Positions 38,828 through 51,600 of a stretch of 64,000 nt of DNA are shown piece after piece. The notes under the pieces are model-generated. The model saw only the letters and a program-made list of their open reading frames with translations, searched no databases and was not told the origin of the DNA. This DNA is from Diplosphaera chodatii (taxonomy: Eukaryota > Chlorophyta > Trebouxiophyceae > Prasiolales > Stichococcaceae), in NCBI GenBank assembly GCA_032358165.1, contig JAALGY010000034.1, positions 682,001-746,000 of the forward strand, read 5' to 3'. The position numbers and the translations under genes are program-made. How positions within the stretch are numbered: the stretch's first letter is position 1; each line of letters starts with the position of its first letter.

Positions 38828-39585
38828 TGGGGGTCGGCCAATGGGGTCCAGGTGCCAGGCAGCAGCTCACATCCTAGGCAGCAGCTTGACGTTTGTGTTG
38901 CATACACCTCCCTGCAAGCGACTTTGAGTTGCGAGAAAATCTCTGAGATCAATCTGGCACGCTATGTCTGCACTTGCTGGCTTTGTCGAATGTCCAAACA
39001 CGAGTCGAGCTCAGAAGTGGTGTGTGTGCGCGGCACGAGCGGCGACTCTGTAGTTCTACTATACACCAGGGCACTGCAAGATTGTGCAGGGTACAAAGCG
39101 CGTGCCCTCAGTTGAAGGTTTGCCACATGTGGGTTCCTGTCTCAATATGCGTTCACGTACACCCACAGGTGGCACGTGGCCTGAATAATTTTAGTAATGA
39201 TTCAGAGGTCCGAGCTAGGTCCTCTACAGGCAAGTAGCTGCAGCTCCCTCACCGGCGGCACGCAGTAGCAAGTTTATCTGGGTGAACAACAGCACAAGAA
39301 GGCCAGGGGTGCTGCTATACAGTCATACAGGGTCCAACAACGCAGATCCAAGGTCATGGCACGTGCTTCCCGGGGTTGATGACATAATCGTCTCCGGGAC
39401 CTGCGTTGAATTCCGGAACCAAAAGCCTGCACCTTTGTGCGCCCTGCAACGCATATCACAGCTGTGCTTCTGGGTATCAGACGGCTTCAATTACGGACAC
39501 CATCTCGACACTTGGTGGGCTGGCTTGTCAGGGTGCAAGAAAGTTGATTAGCTGTACAGCTCGGGCCCACTGCAGCTGTTATGGC
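38828..39585. promoter_or_regulatory. Divergent promoter region between lipases D and E
   Basis: These 758 bp separate the start codons of two family members read outward. It contains CACGTG at 39173, in the same context and spacing to D as the boxes of A-C, and another CACGTG at 39360 nearer to E. Short open frames here look non-coding. Confidence 0.5.
39173..39178 (-). promoter_or_regulatory. CACGTG box upstream of lipase D (possibly shared with E)
   Basis: CACGTG in AGGTGGCACGTGGC, 346 bp upstream of the D start codon and 408 bp upstream of the proposed E start codon. Confidence 0.4.
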
Positions 39586-42500
39586 ATGGCCCGGACACGA
39601 CAGCACAGTCAAAGCACCGACAGTTTGCCAGAGCAAGCCGACGACGTTGAGAGTTTACACAGCAAGCAGCCTGCAGGTGCAAATTCCTGTGGTACACTGC
39701 AAGGGAGTCAAGATGGCAAGCTCAGCGCCAGTGCACCAGCTGGCGGGGCAGAAGCACTGGACGGCCTCAGTGCGGGTGCGGAGGCGGCAGCTGTCATCAT
39801 GCACGACTCGGAGACAGACCATCCAGACGTCCTCCTCAGGTACACCGCGCACACGACGCCACTTACACGTTGTCCACCTGTGCTGCACACAGCATCCTAC
39901 AGTGTCCTGACATGTTGTGCGACTTCCAGGATGGAATGTGAGAGGGAGGTGGAGACGAAGGTATGCCATGGCCTGATGCTGTTGGATACGTGACATCAGT
40001 CGTCGTTGCAGGTGTCATTGACGTGTGTGTTCTAAACTTGCACTTATCATGTTGCAGGCGATCATCAGGATGTTGCGGGTTTTGATCGCAGTGGCAATGA
40101 TCATTGCAATCGTCCTCCTTGTTGTGAAGACGAGTGTGGTGCGATGTGCAGCGCTGACGTTGGCACAATGACATGCTCCGTAAGCATCCCCAAGCCCCAA
40201 CATTGCAGTTGGCAATGGTGCCGACCGTGTGCCTGTCAATGCATGCAGGACGACGACAGCGGCTGGGTGAAGGGCCGGGGCGTGGCCTACATCAACGTCG
40301 TGGTTGCCTGCGTCTGCGTCCTGCTGATGTCAGCAGCATTCGGACAGTTTGTGACCAGGCTATACAGAGTGCGGGGCGGGCAGTGGTGAGACACTCTCCC
40401 TGCCCCTGAGGAGCTTGAGGCATGATACCAAACTGGCGTTAGGTTTACTGATGGCTCCTAAGTGTGGCAGGTCACAAAGGCGGAGGCGATTGGTGGCAGT
40501 CTACGCATTCCAGCTCGGCGTGCAGGTTGCTGTCTGTCCTTCAAATTGTTGCTGCAGCCAGCTGGTGTATTCATCAGACAAAAAGAAGTTTGCATATTTG
40601 CGCTGCAGATCATTAGCGCAGTCTTCTATTTGATCCCGAATGCTGCCCTGGTCGGCAACCACTGCGTGAGTAGTTGGTGCATGGGGGTGGCTATCTCTCG
40701 CCACTGGTTTGCATTGGCGATGTGACATGTGTTGCCGGTGCTCCAGGCTGCCAATTTCAATTTGCTGTTGCTGCAGGCGATCTTCACAGGGCTTGCAAAT
40801 GCCTCCAATTTCATTCGGTTGACCTGCCTCAACTTTCTGCTTGCCCTGCTGGCGCTAGCCGCACACTCCAGCATGCCATGGCACAAAAAAGCAGCAGGCA
40901 GCACGACCAGCAGAGGTGCGGCCACATCATGCGACTTGAAGTGCCATTCAGCAAATAACCATATGAATTGGCATTTCGAAAACGGGAGTTGCATGGGTTC
41001 TGCAACAACCTGCAGGTGCCAACTTTGGGGATCATGGCAGCAGCCTGCTGCTGGACGCGCCTTGGTACATGTACTGGCCTGAGGCGCTGCTGTGGGTGCT
41101 GGTGGAGGCATCCACCGCCACGATGTTTGCGGTGCGTCGCACTTTGAAGAAACCCTGTGCAATCTGCATCTTGTGGTGATTGAAAGTGATGCTCAATGGT
41201 CCTTTGCCTGTTGAACTCTTGAGTGCAGGCAGTAATGATGCACGTGCATCTGAGCCTTCAATGTGTTTGGCCACCTGCAGACCGCGCGGAAGCCAGCAGC
41301 ACCCTCAGGTGATGCTGTTGATTACTGTATCAAGGCATCGAGAGAATTATGTATTGTACATGGGTGATGATGTGCCTTGCTTGCTGCAGGTACGGAGTGT
41401 ATCAACGAAGAATCTATCTGCAGAAATGGACAGTCCACTTCCACGCGGGTCACAGCCGGCATCTTGGCGGCGGGCCACCTCATCTACACCGTGTTGACGC
41501 TGTGGTACTTGCGCCAGGGACTCAATGCGCTGCAGTCGCGCTCCCACAGCGAAAACAGGTGCCTCGTCATGCAGCTGCACAATGCCCCGCCACAGCTGGA
41601 TGGACCACATGGCAGGCCGTCACCAACATATTTGTGTAACCTGCACATGCAGGGTCGGCAACATTGTTGCACACCTCCAGGTGTGTCCACCATTTACGAA
41701 GGGGTTTCACAGCATGCTGTGCATCACTGGACGCCTTCTGTCCATCAGGCAGTGCACCAACACTGCTGCTGCCAGGAAACTGGCTGTTGTGGCAGCACAG
41801 GCGCGAACGACCATCCTTGGCGTGCTGACCATGTTTTCCGCCACCATCGTGCTCTGGTTTTCCGGCCTGCACACCTGCAGCAGCCATTTGTACACTTGGG
41901 TACGTTTCCCTGATTGCACTGTCTGCTATGCACCCGCCTGAAAGAGTGGTGCATGGTCCGTCCTGACAGCGTGTGTGTCTTCACAGTTTGGGCTGGCGCC
42001 CGTGCAGCTGATTTCGGCAGGTGGGTGATCTGTTTGTTGAGTATGGTGCTATACAGGTTTTGTGCACAAGTGGCATGCAGCATTTGTTCTCACACCTCTT
42101 CTGCAGGCCTGGTCACAACCATGGCGCTGTTTGTCATGCCGATGAAGGCAGCAGAGCGCTTGTCAACCCTCAGACGGGTGACTACAAAACATGCTGTGCC
42201 CTACAGCTCCATCGTCAGTCACAGCTAAGCGGCGATGGACACCATCCACTATGCCAGATACCGTCGCATTGTCACTAAGCCGTGTGGTGCGTCTTGCCTA
42301 CACGCAGGCGCAGCTTCAGGTCGTGACCTGGGGCGACTCGCAGCAGCGTCCTCGGGTGCTGCTGCGCGGCGACACCCTGCCGGGAGCCCTGTTCAACTTC
42401 GAGACCGCCCTCAAGGTGGATGGTTGATGCAAGTGAAGCCGCTGTCTTGAGCGAAATGCATTTACGTTTGAGCTTGCCTGTAACCTGACCTGAGAGGTCA

Positions 42501-44986
42501 ACATGTGAGCCGTCTACTTAATACTGCAGGCGTGGTACTGGAGCTGGCTGGCATATGAGTATCAGGAAGCAAATGCCAGCAAGGAGGCGGTGAAGGCTGA
42601 CGAGGAAAATGCAGACGCGCTGGAGGTGCGACTGTTTGGAGTCGTCGGTTTCCTAGAAGACTTTGATACATGATATGATTGCTTGCAAGTGTCCAGCGAC
42701 TGTCACCACACATCCGACATTGCAGGGACCTTTCGAGCTGTTTAGCGTGCAGGGACCAGTGCCCACAAAACATCTGAACATGGAGACGGCACTGAAGTTG
42801 TTCGGGCTATCCAGCATAGAGGTCGTGCGCGGCGAGCAGTACGACAGCAAGGCACTGATCGCTGCTGGAGGCGGCACCATTGTGGTCGCTTTCCGAGGCA
42901 CTGCCTCCACCTCGGCGGCCCTGGCAGACCTGCAGGTGCTCGTGCTTTTCTCCCGAGAGGCTTCAGTGACAGGCAGGTGGCCCTGTTGATGGACTGCTTC
43001 CTCTGCCGCTACCTTTGCGGTGAGAAAACTGGTGGTTTTGTTGACAAGGCAAAGTCTGCCAGATGCGGTGGATTTGCCTTCCTGCAGATCTGGATGAAGC
43101 GGCACCCGTGTGATGCGGAGCGGCCCTGGTGGCGGCGCAACTGCCGCGTGCACGCAGGCTTCATGAAGGTGTGGCTTGCCAATGGCTTTGGCGCTGCAGT
43201 CATGGACCGCGTGCACCAGCTGGCGGCGGGCATCGCCTCGGACAGCCTGCGTGTCCTCACCACAGGTGTGTACACATTTGAAATGGTGTTTGTCTGGCCC
43301 TCAATACGCTCTAGTGTCAGTCTGAGGTGCAACATGCGCATCCAACTTTCCAGGCAGTGCAATGCCTGACAAAGATGCATAACGTCCCGGACGCCTGCCA
43401 GATCTCAACAGTGTGCTGAGTGTTTATATGACTCCTTGCAGGCCACTCACTGGGGGGCAGCCTGGCATCGCTCGCTGCCTTCGATATCGCACGGCAGCTG
43501 CAGCCCAACCGCCTGGAATGCTACACCTATGGGTCCCCACGCATGGGGTACTGTCCAACATGAACCAGTGGCCCAAGGAATTTCAGATAACGCCTGCACC
43601 ATTGACATGGCGCATGGCTGCACTGTTGCCCTGCTGCTGACCATGTTGAATTATAACACCGCAGGAACAGGCGCTTCACAGCAACCCTCAGCCGCATTGT
43701 GCCTCACAACATGAACATTGTAAGCACAAGGATCTGACTGATGCACGATGCAGAACAGATTGCTACATGACCATGGTCTGCATGCTGTCATATAGCAAGC
43801 GTCCTTTTCGTTTGTGCAGGTGAACGACCAGGACACTGTTTGCTGGTACGTCACTTGACAAAACCATCCCTGCACCATCAGCACCAATGACTATCACTAC
43901 CAACGATGCAGCCTAAATCAACTACTGCGTGCTGTGATGCTTTGCAGGACAGCCAAGGGCATTTTCAGGTCGGTATGTGAATCTGTCTTCCTGTTGTGCA
44001 CTATATATTGGCATCTGCAACATGAGCATGCAGTCTCACACCAGCTGAAACGCATGTTGCAGGCCGTACACCCGGCAGGGCTGCCTGGTGCATGTAAATC
44101 AGCATGGCGACATCATCGTGGGTTGCATTGCTCATGCTCTCCTCACCCAGCTGTTCCCCGCGATTTTCGCACCTGGTTTGCATGGCAACCGCAAAGTGTG
44201 CATCAATGCCAACATGGGGTTGTGCCTGCCAGGTGCGGCCCAACCCTCTGGAGCAGCGCTTCCTGCTGAAGCTGTACATGCCAGGTGTGGCACAGACAGA
44301 CAGTTTGCAGCATAAAGAGGCACCTGAGCACATGATAGTCACCTCTGGGGCGCTGCTTAGTCATACACTATACATCTTGCGGCGCAGGTGGCAGCTTGAA
44401 ACACCACTTCATGGGCGCGTATCTGGAAAGCCTTACAGCGGTGATGGCAGTGCAGGCTGGCAGCAAGGGTCTTCCAGGTGGCTGAATGAACATCATCACT
44501 TTGTCACTGTTGTTGCAGCAGGTGTATTGCATGTGTCTAGAAACATTGATCTGATCATTGCAATATGGCTCAGGCGGCGTGGCCGGAGTACAGAACATGC
44601 TCATGGTCAGTCCTGGTTGCCATGTTGTTCTGCCACATCTGATGTGACACGCACAGCAAGGCATCCAGGCATGCCTGACTGCGAAGTCTTAAATCACACG
44701 CAGGCCAGCCCAATTCTGGTGACGATGCTGCAGGATGCTTGTGTAGACATCAGCACATTGCTGACCAATGGCACTAAGCCGACAGAGGTACATCTGTACA
44801 TTGCTTTGCGACTGCAAAGAATTTGCAGTGCTGCGTCGACATGCGTATGTTCATTGCAATTTTGTTGGTTGCTGTGCATTGATTTCACCCCTGCGCCTAC
44901 TGGCATTCCTGGGCTGCCATTCGCAGCTGGAGCAGGGCGATGAACAGCAGCAGGGCAGGCACAAGGGATCGGAGGAAAACGTGTGA
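39586..44986 (+). CDS. Polytopic membrane class-3 lipase, divergent copy E
   Basis: Exon-by-exon counterpart of A-D but strongly diverged and inverted. Start MARTRQHSQSTDSLPEQADD at 39586; the hydrophilic N-terminus ends HPDVLLR and splices to MECEREVETK (39931). Membrane exons: LIAVAMIIAIVLLVVKTSVV (40068-40137), AYINVVVACVCVLLMSAA (40280-40340), LNFLLALLALAAHS (40830), LLWVLVEASTATMFA (41100), ILAAGHLIYTVLTLWYLRQG (41470), VLTMFSATIVLWFSGL (41820), VTTMALFVMPMKA (42110). Lipase part: GALFNFETALKV (42390), TIVVAFRGTASTSAALADLQ (42880-42932), CRVHAGFMKVWLANGF (43145), GHSLGGSLASLAAFDI (43441), CYTYGSPRMG (43520), VNDQDTV (43830), VNQHGDIIV (44095), KHHFMGAYLESLTAVMA (44400, likely catalytic His). 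The tail from about 44880 ends HKGSEENV with TGA at 44984-44986. A TGTAA polyadenylation-type signal follows at 45030. Confidence 0.82.
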
Positions 44987-45636
44987 ATCACCCCGACAGA
45001 TTGCGCCAGCACCGGTGGCGCTTCTCACATGTAACAGAGCAGCTCAAGGTGTGACGTCAAGGCACCTGGTAACATCAGCGTGCGCAGCGTGTTCAATGTC
45101 AGGAGACCAAGTTTGCGACTTCAGACTTCAGTCTGCATGCGGGTTTCTGTCGGGTTGTCAGTGTTTCGTGGTCAATGTGCTTTAGTGAGCATGAAATGAG
45201 GACAAGCTTTCGGTGTTTTCTCGTTGGTGCTGGTTTGGCGTGCCTCGGAAAGATTTTGCAAGGCGGTGGCACTCAGCATGCAGTTAGAGCCTGTGAATTG
45301 AGGAGCCGTTGTATCGTATTCATATCGAAGCTGAAGATCGAACCTAGCGAGTCTAGTTTTTTGCTGGGGAGTTGAAGGAAGCTGAGAGTGATTGCGGCAC
45401 ATCATTCCGTTGGACCAGTATACAAGCTTGCTGGAGTCTACCATACGTGCTGGACATGAGCGTCCCGTGCCGTGCACCTAGTAAACCTGCCTCTAACGCC
45501 GCAATCCACTCTGCATCTCGGGTTGACTTCACAACTTCAGTCTCACCGAGTGTGGCAGTGCAGTGCACGATGTCCAGCGCAAGTTCAGGCTAGAATGAAG
45601 CTGTGATTGGTGCCCTCATAGTGTTGCACGGCCATC
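44987..45636. other. Intergenic between lipase E and SPT16
   Basis: Contains the TGTAA signal for E at 45030-45034, then the presumed SPT16 promoter. No coding pattern or repeat was noticed. Confidence 0.5.
45030..45034 (+). terminator. Probable polyadenylation signal of lipase E
   Basis: TGTAA, the usual green-algal polyadenylation element, lies about 44 bp after the E stop codon. Confidence 0.5.
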
Positions 45637-48600
45637 ATGGCGCTGCAGATCGACGTCGGGACATTCTCGACACGGCTGAAGAAGCTCTATGATTCCTGGC
45701 AGGTGCGATCACACGGTTGACAGCATGCGGGCTAGAAAGCATTCTGCACATGTAGCGCTGTGTGTTCAAACCATCAGTTTGAAGAAGCTGCTCAACGAAT
45801 GACTGTGCTGCGGGACGGCCGTGGTACTGCAATGCGTGATGCTTTCTGGGAAGCCTAGGGATCAGCTGGTGTCTCTGAGGTGCTAAGGGTGGAGTGCGGC
45901 ATCCGCATCCCAGCCCAGCGCGCACACATGTTTTGGCGTAATGGGAGGAGCATATAGCACCCCGGAGCCTTACATTCACTGTGCCATGCAGTCCGGCAAA
46001 GATGTTTGGGCCGGCAGCACTGCGCTCGCCATCGCCGCGGGTCCAGCGACTGACGAGCTTCGGTATCTCAAGTCCATCACGCTGCAAGTATACCTGTTCG
46101 GCTATGAACTGCCAGGTGAGCGGGTCGTTGGTGAGCATGCTCTGAAAGGCATGTGTCGGCAGGTACCTGGGAGGTAGCTGCTCGATCGCATACAACTCGG
46201 TGTGCCATCGTCCGCAGATACAGTGCTGGGCTTCACACGGACGGCGCTGCATGTGGTCACCAGCGGCAAAAAGGGTGCTCCCTACGCTGCACCGACTTGC
46301 ACCTTGTGCAGTGGATGTCTGCGTGCATGGACCATGCCACCATCATGCCTGCGCAGCCGCAAGCCAGGATGCCATGCCACCCTCCCAGCTCTGTGCATGC
46401 CCCTGTTTGCAGCCACGCTGCTGCAAGCGCTGGTGGAGCCCGCGAAGGAGAACCTGGACATCTCGCTGCACATCCACCTCAGGCAGAAGGGGCAGGATGG
46501 CGCCGAGCAGATCGCAGCGCTGCTGGAGGGCGTCAAGGCGTCCGGCAACCCCTGCGTGCTGGGCGTCATCAGCAAGGCGAGTCCGAGTCTTTCCTCTGGG
46601 GTGCGGTTGGTGCATTGGGAAAAACAGTACTGGACGGCACAGCAGGGTGTCCAGAATGATGTGGGATTCTGCCTGCGCATTGATCTCGTGCGCTGCAGGC
46701 TGTTATGGCAGCAAGCTACATGCGCCAAAAGCACCGTGTCGAGTGTATATTATACAGGAGAAGCCAGAGGGTGTGCTCATGGAGCAGTGGGGTCGTGCGC
46801 TATCGGACAGCGGCCTGGAGACAGCAGACATCTCGGCTGGCCTTGCAGATGTGTTTTCGGTGGGTTCCGCATAGTGCAGCAGACAGTGCAACAGAGGCGC
46901 TGGCAAGCACAGCATTGATCGCCATGAGCACTCGATTTGCTGCATCTGCTGATATTGGAGGCAAGCCACTTTTGCAACTGCGATGCGATGCGATGCGCAG
47001 GCAAAGGATCCTGCTGAGCAGCTGGCGGTGAAGAAGGCAGCCCACCTCGCAGCCAGCTGTTGGAAAAACTTTGCTGTGCCAGAGCTTGAAGGCAAGCACT
47101 TCGTGCTGCCCGTGCTACAAGCGATGTAGCACATTCCATCGATCTCCATGTGAATCAGCAATGCAGCATCGTGTTTGTTGTCACAAACAGCAATGGCCTG
47201 GCGATATCTGCAGGCATCATTGATGATGAGAAGCCCATCAAGCATTCACGGGTGTCGCAGCGGATAGAGGAGGCGATTTTGGATCCCGCTAAGTGCCAGG
47301 TGAAAGTCCTCAGCTTGCTGTTGTTATCATCTGAAGCAAGTGCAGCACTCTCGATGTCTCCGAGGGAGTTCAGCGGATTGCAAGGATCCACACCATGGCC
47401 ATGTCCCCCTTGCAGGTCAAGCTCAAGCAGGAAATGGTGGACATTGCTTACCCGCCTATCGTTCAGAGCGGCGGGAAATATGACCTAAAGGTGCAAATCA
47501 GCATTGCTGCAGGGATTAGGTCGACGCATGCTCAAGTGCCTGGCGTGGCTCTCAATGTGTGGGGCATCATCAAAAAATGTCTGTCGGTGCGCACAGGTCA
47601 GCGCCAGCAGCAGCGATGAGAAGCTCCAGTACGATGTCGTCATTGCATCGTTGGGCGCGCGGTACAACCTGTACTGCGCCAGCCTCACACGCACAGTGCT
47701 GGTAGACCCCAGCCAACAGCAGCAGGATGAATACAAGTGCGCAGCGGACAGCAGACTCACTGCATCTGCCCTTCATTCAGATCTTGAGCTGCACTGCACA
47801 TGGCAGATATGCCTTCAGAAATCATGTTAGTTTGCAAGCGCTGGTTTCCTTGCAGGGCTCTTCTAGCAGCGCAGGATGCAGCAATTGCCGCACTGAAGGT
47901 CGGCAATGTACTGAGTGATGCACGGGAAGCCGCAGTCCAGACCCTACAGGTGCACGGCTTCTAGAACCAGCAACGAACTGACACTTCAATAGGCCTGTTG
48001 CTGCATCAGTGCTTTGGTTCAAAGCAGCCCACTGCCTATACTATCTGCTCCAGGACAAGGGTCAGGAGCAGCTGGTGGACAAGCTGACCAAGAACGTCGG
48101 GTTTGGCATGGGCCTGGAGTTTAGGGAGTCAGCCAATGTGTTGTCAGCAGACAGCCAGGTGCCAGTGCGCGCCGGCATGGTCTTCAATGTGTCAATAGGT
48201 GAGCAGCTTGTTATCCCGTCTACAATGCGCATTGAATCGTGAGTGCGTGCTGTGTTCTGACAGGCAGTGCATTTGCTATCAGCACGACGTCCAAGTGCTG
48301 TGATGCATCACTGCAGCACTTATCTGGACTCCGCAGGTCCCAGCATCGTGCACGCAAACTGTCGTCATGACATGCACAGGCGTGACGGGGCTGACGCGGT
48401 CAGATGCGGCAACAGAGGCAGCCAAGTCCTACGCGCTTGCGATGGCAGACACGGTGCTGGTGCCGGAGGGCGGCTCCGCGACAGAGCTGCTCACAGCCGG
48501 CGCCCCCCGGGGCTGGACAGACAACGCCTACTTTTTCAATGTGAGGCTCATCAGAGTGGCTGTCAGTAGGACATGGCGGTGTTTGTATGCTGGGGGTGTA

Positions 48601-51600
48601 CATGATGTGGAGATGCCTAATTGGCAGACGAAAGCAGAGCCAAGCCAGTATGCACTTATGTGCTTGACTGCTATCCTCAGAAAGAAGAAGACGGGGGCGC
48701 TGCCGAGGAGCCGGCACAGCCGGCGCCGGTGTTCGCACCGAAGAAGCAGATGCGCAGCGAGGACCCAGAGTTCCAGCACCAGCAAAAGGAGCGGTGAGTC
48801 CCCTGTAAACCACTACGCCCTGGCATAGCATGTTACACCTGCTGGTAAGGCGAGGCAAGGAGGACAGCGTGACATCGGTACGTGCTGTGGCTGCAGGCGG
48901 CAGCAGAAGTTGCTGCAGAACGAGCTGCTCCAGCGGCTGAACGAGGAGACGCTCCGGCAAGGGCAGGCGCGAGACGGGTCAGCAGCAGGGGGTGGCGGGC
49001 GCAAGGTGCTGCGTTCACTGCCTTGCCATGTGTCTGGCTGTGCGCATGGCACACCGCTGCTGCACCTCGACCCTGTGTGCTGACAAGGTGGGCCATGCTG
49101 GCACAGGTGTCGGAGGTGCATGCATACCGCAACATCAGCGAGGTGGCACCCAACACCCGTGACCTGATGATCCAGGTGTGAGCTTTACAGACGACCATCA
49201 CCACGAGTGTCGGTCCCTGCAGGAATATTTTGCAGACTGTATGATGGTCAAGTACGACCCCTGGGTTTCGATTCTTCGATCCGTCCACCTGCAGGTGGAC
49301 CAGCGGCATGAGGCCATCTTGGTGCCGATCTACGGCGTGCTGACACCCTTTCACATCCTGACGCTGAAGAACGCCACCGTCAACCAGGTCTGCAAAACCC
49401 CGGCAGTCCTGTTGACCAACGTGCTCATCCTTATGTGTTGCTGTGGACGCATCGTGTCAGCAGTTTGTGAATGCCAGCTACAAGTTCAGACACCTCTGAC
49501 ACAAGGCTTGGTCTGATGCTCTGGGCTGACCTGCTGCAGGATGGGAACCATGCGTTCATCCGGCTGAACTTCAACTTTGGGCCGGGGTATGAGCCGTGTG
49601 CCAAGTTCCCGGGCGCCATCTGCCTCAAGGAGCTCAGCTTCCGATCATCAGACCCCCGCCATGCGCAGCGGGTGCATCTCTTGCTTGCAAGCTCGCTTGC
49701 AGTGCCCTGACCCCTCTGCTTGTTCTTGGACATGAGAAGGTTGCCAGACAGGGCATGACTGCGCCCTGCCCCATGTGCGAGCTGCTGTTCAATGTTGTGC
49801 GTCCTCCGCACAATGCGCAGGTGGTGCAGGAGATCAAGGTGCTGCGCAGCTCGGTGACAGCGCATGAGCGGGAGGTTGCAGAGCGCGCCACGCTCGTCAC
49901 CCAGGAGCGCCTGGTCAAGGCCAAGGTGTGTTGGCAGCGTGCTTGCGGTGTCTCCTGTCGAGACAGGTTGTTCACAGCGGTTAGCAGAACTGCTGCCGAG
50001 ACATATGATTGCACCATGCAAGTGCCAGGATATACCCTCGTTTGAGCGGTATCGTGTCTGCTGCTACAGGGCCGTGCGTATACGCTGCCGGACGTGTGGA
50101 TCCGGCCGCCGCTGGGCGGCAAGGGGCGCAAGATGACAGGGCAGCTGGAGGCGCACGCCAACGGCTTCCGCTACCTGGGCCCCAAGGGCGAGGTCCTTGA
50201 CATCATGTACCGGTATGCCTGCTGCTTACATGCTAGGGCCCGCAGTCACTCGTCTGGCGCAAGCAGTACCCACATGCTTGGATGGGGCAACGCCTGCAGC
50301 ATTGGCTGCTGGGCCAACAGTCGAAAGATGACAGCTCATCTGCTGATGTCAAATGTGGAACTCTGTGCAGGAACATCCGGCACGCGTTCTTCCAGCCGGC
50401 GGAGAAGGAGATGATCACGCTGGTGCACTTCCACCTGCGGGACGCCATCATGGTCGGCAAGAAGAAGGCCACCGACATCCAGTTCTACACCGAGGCGCGT
50501 GACACGCCGTCCTCACGCAGCAGAGGCGTCCATCGATGCGAGGAGCATTTGTTTCGTTGACTGTTTCTGCCCGACTGCACTGTAGGTCTCGGCCCCTGTG
50601 AAACGTCAAGCTGTGCTCTGCAGGTCATGGACTCGGTGCAGACGCTTGACGCGGGCCGCCGCTCTGCATACGACCCCGACGAGATTGACGAGGAGCAGAA
50701 AGAGCGCGACGTCCGCAACAAGGTGCTGCACTGTGTTCTGCTACGTCCTGGACTCTTGCTGAACCAGGCTGCCTGGCTGGTACTGCTGTCCGTGCCACCC
50801 TGCAGCAGGTTTGGGTTTCGGCACATTTAGTAGCTCACGACCGCCAGTCGCTGCATGCAGATCAACCGGCAGTTCAACCAGTTCACCAAGCGCGTGCAGA
50901 CCGACATCTGGGAGCGCGACTTTGGGTCAGCGCTGCTGCCTTGTGCTATTAACGCAGTGATTTCGGCCGGGCAGCATACATCATGCAGCGCTTCGCGGAT
51001 GCAAGCACAGCAAATGGTGCGACCATGCTGTCTGCTGCAGGGACCTTGAGATGGAGTTCGAGGTGCCCTTCCGGGAACTGGGCTTCCACGGCGTGCCGCA
51101 CCGCTCCACGGCTTTTGTGATGCCCACCGTCAACTGCCTGGTGCGCTTGCTGCTTCGTGTGCTGGCAGGTGAACGCCTGTGCAAGTCAACAGCTTCGCAC
51201 AGCAGTTGCTGCTATACGACTTGTGCCTCGTTGCAAAGTGCTGTGCGCGCGACAGGTGGAGCTGATCGAGATGCCGTTCACGGTGATTACATGCGCCGAT
51301 GTGCTGCTGGTCAACTTGGAGCGTGTGGGCTTCAACCTGCGCAACTTCGACATGACAATCGTCTTCAAGGTACACAATCGTTCCGTGTTTACCACAAACC
51401 CTCATATCAATTGGCAAAGGAGTCTGTGTGTACGCACTGTGGCACTGACACACGGTCAAGTGCACACCCTGTGCACATGCTTCACTGGTGCTAGCGCCTT
51501 TGGTGACTGTCCGAGCTGCTGATCTAATGTAAACAAATATTTATTGTTGCTGGGCTGCAGGACTTGACTCGGGATGTGCTGCGCATCGACGCCATCCCGT

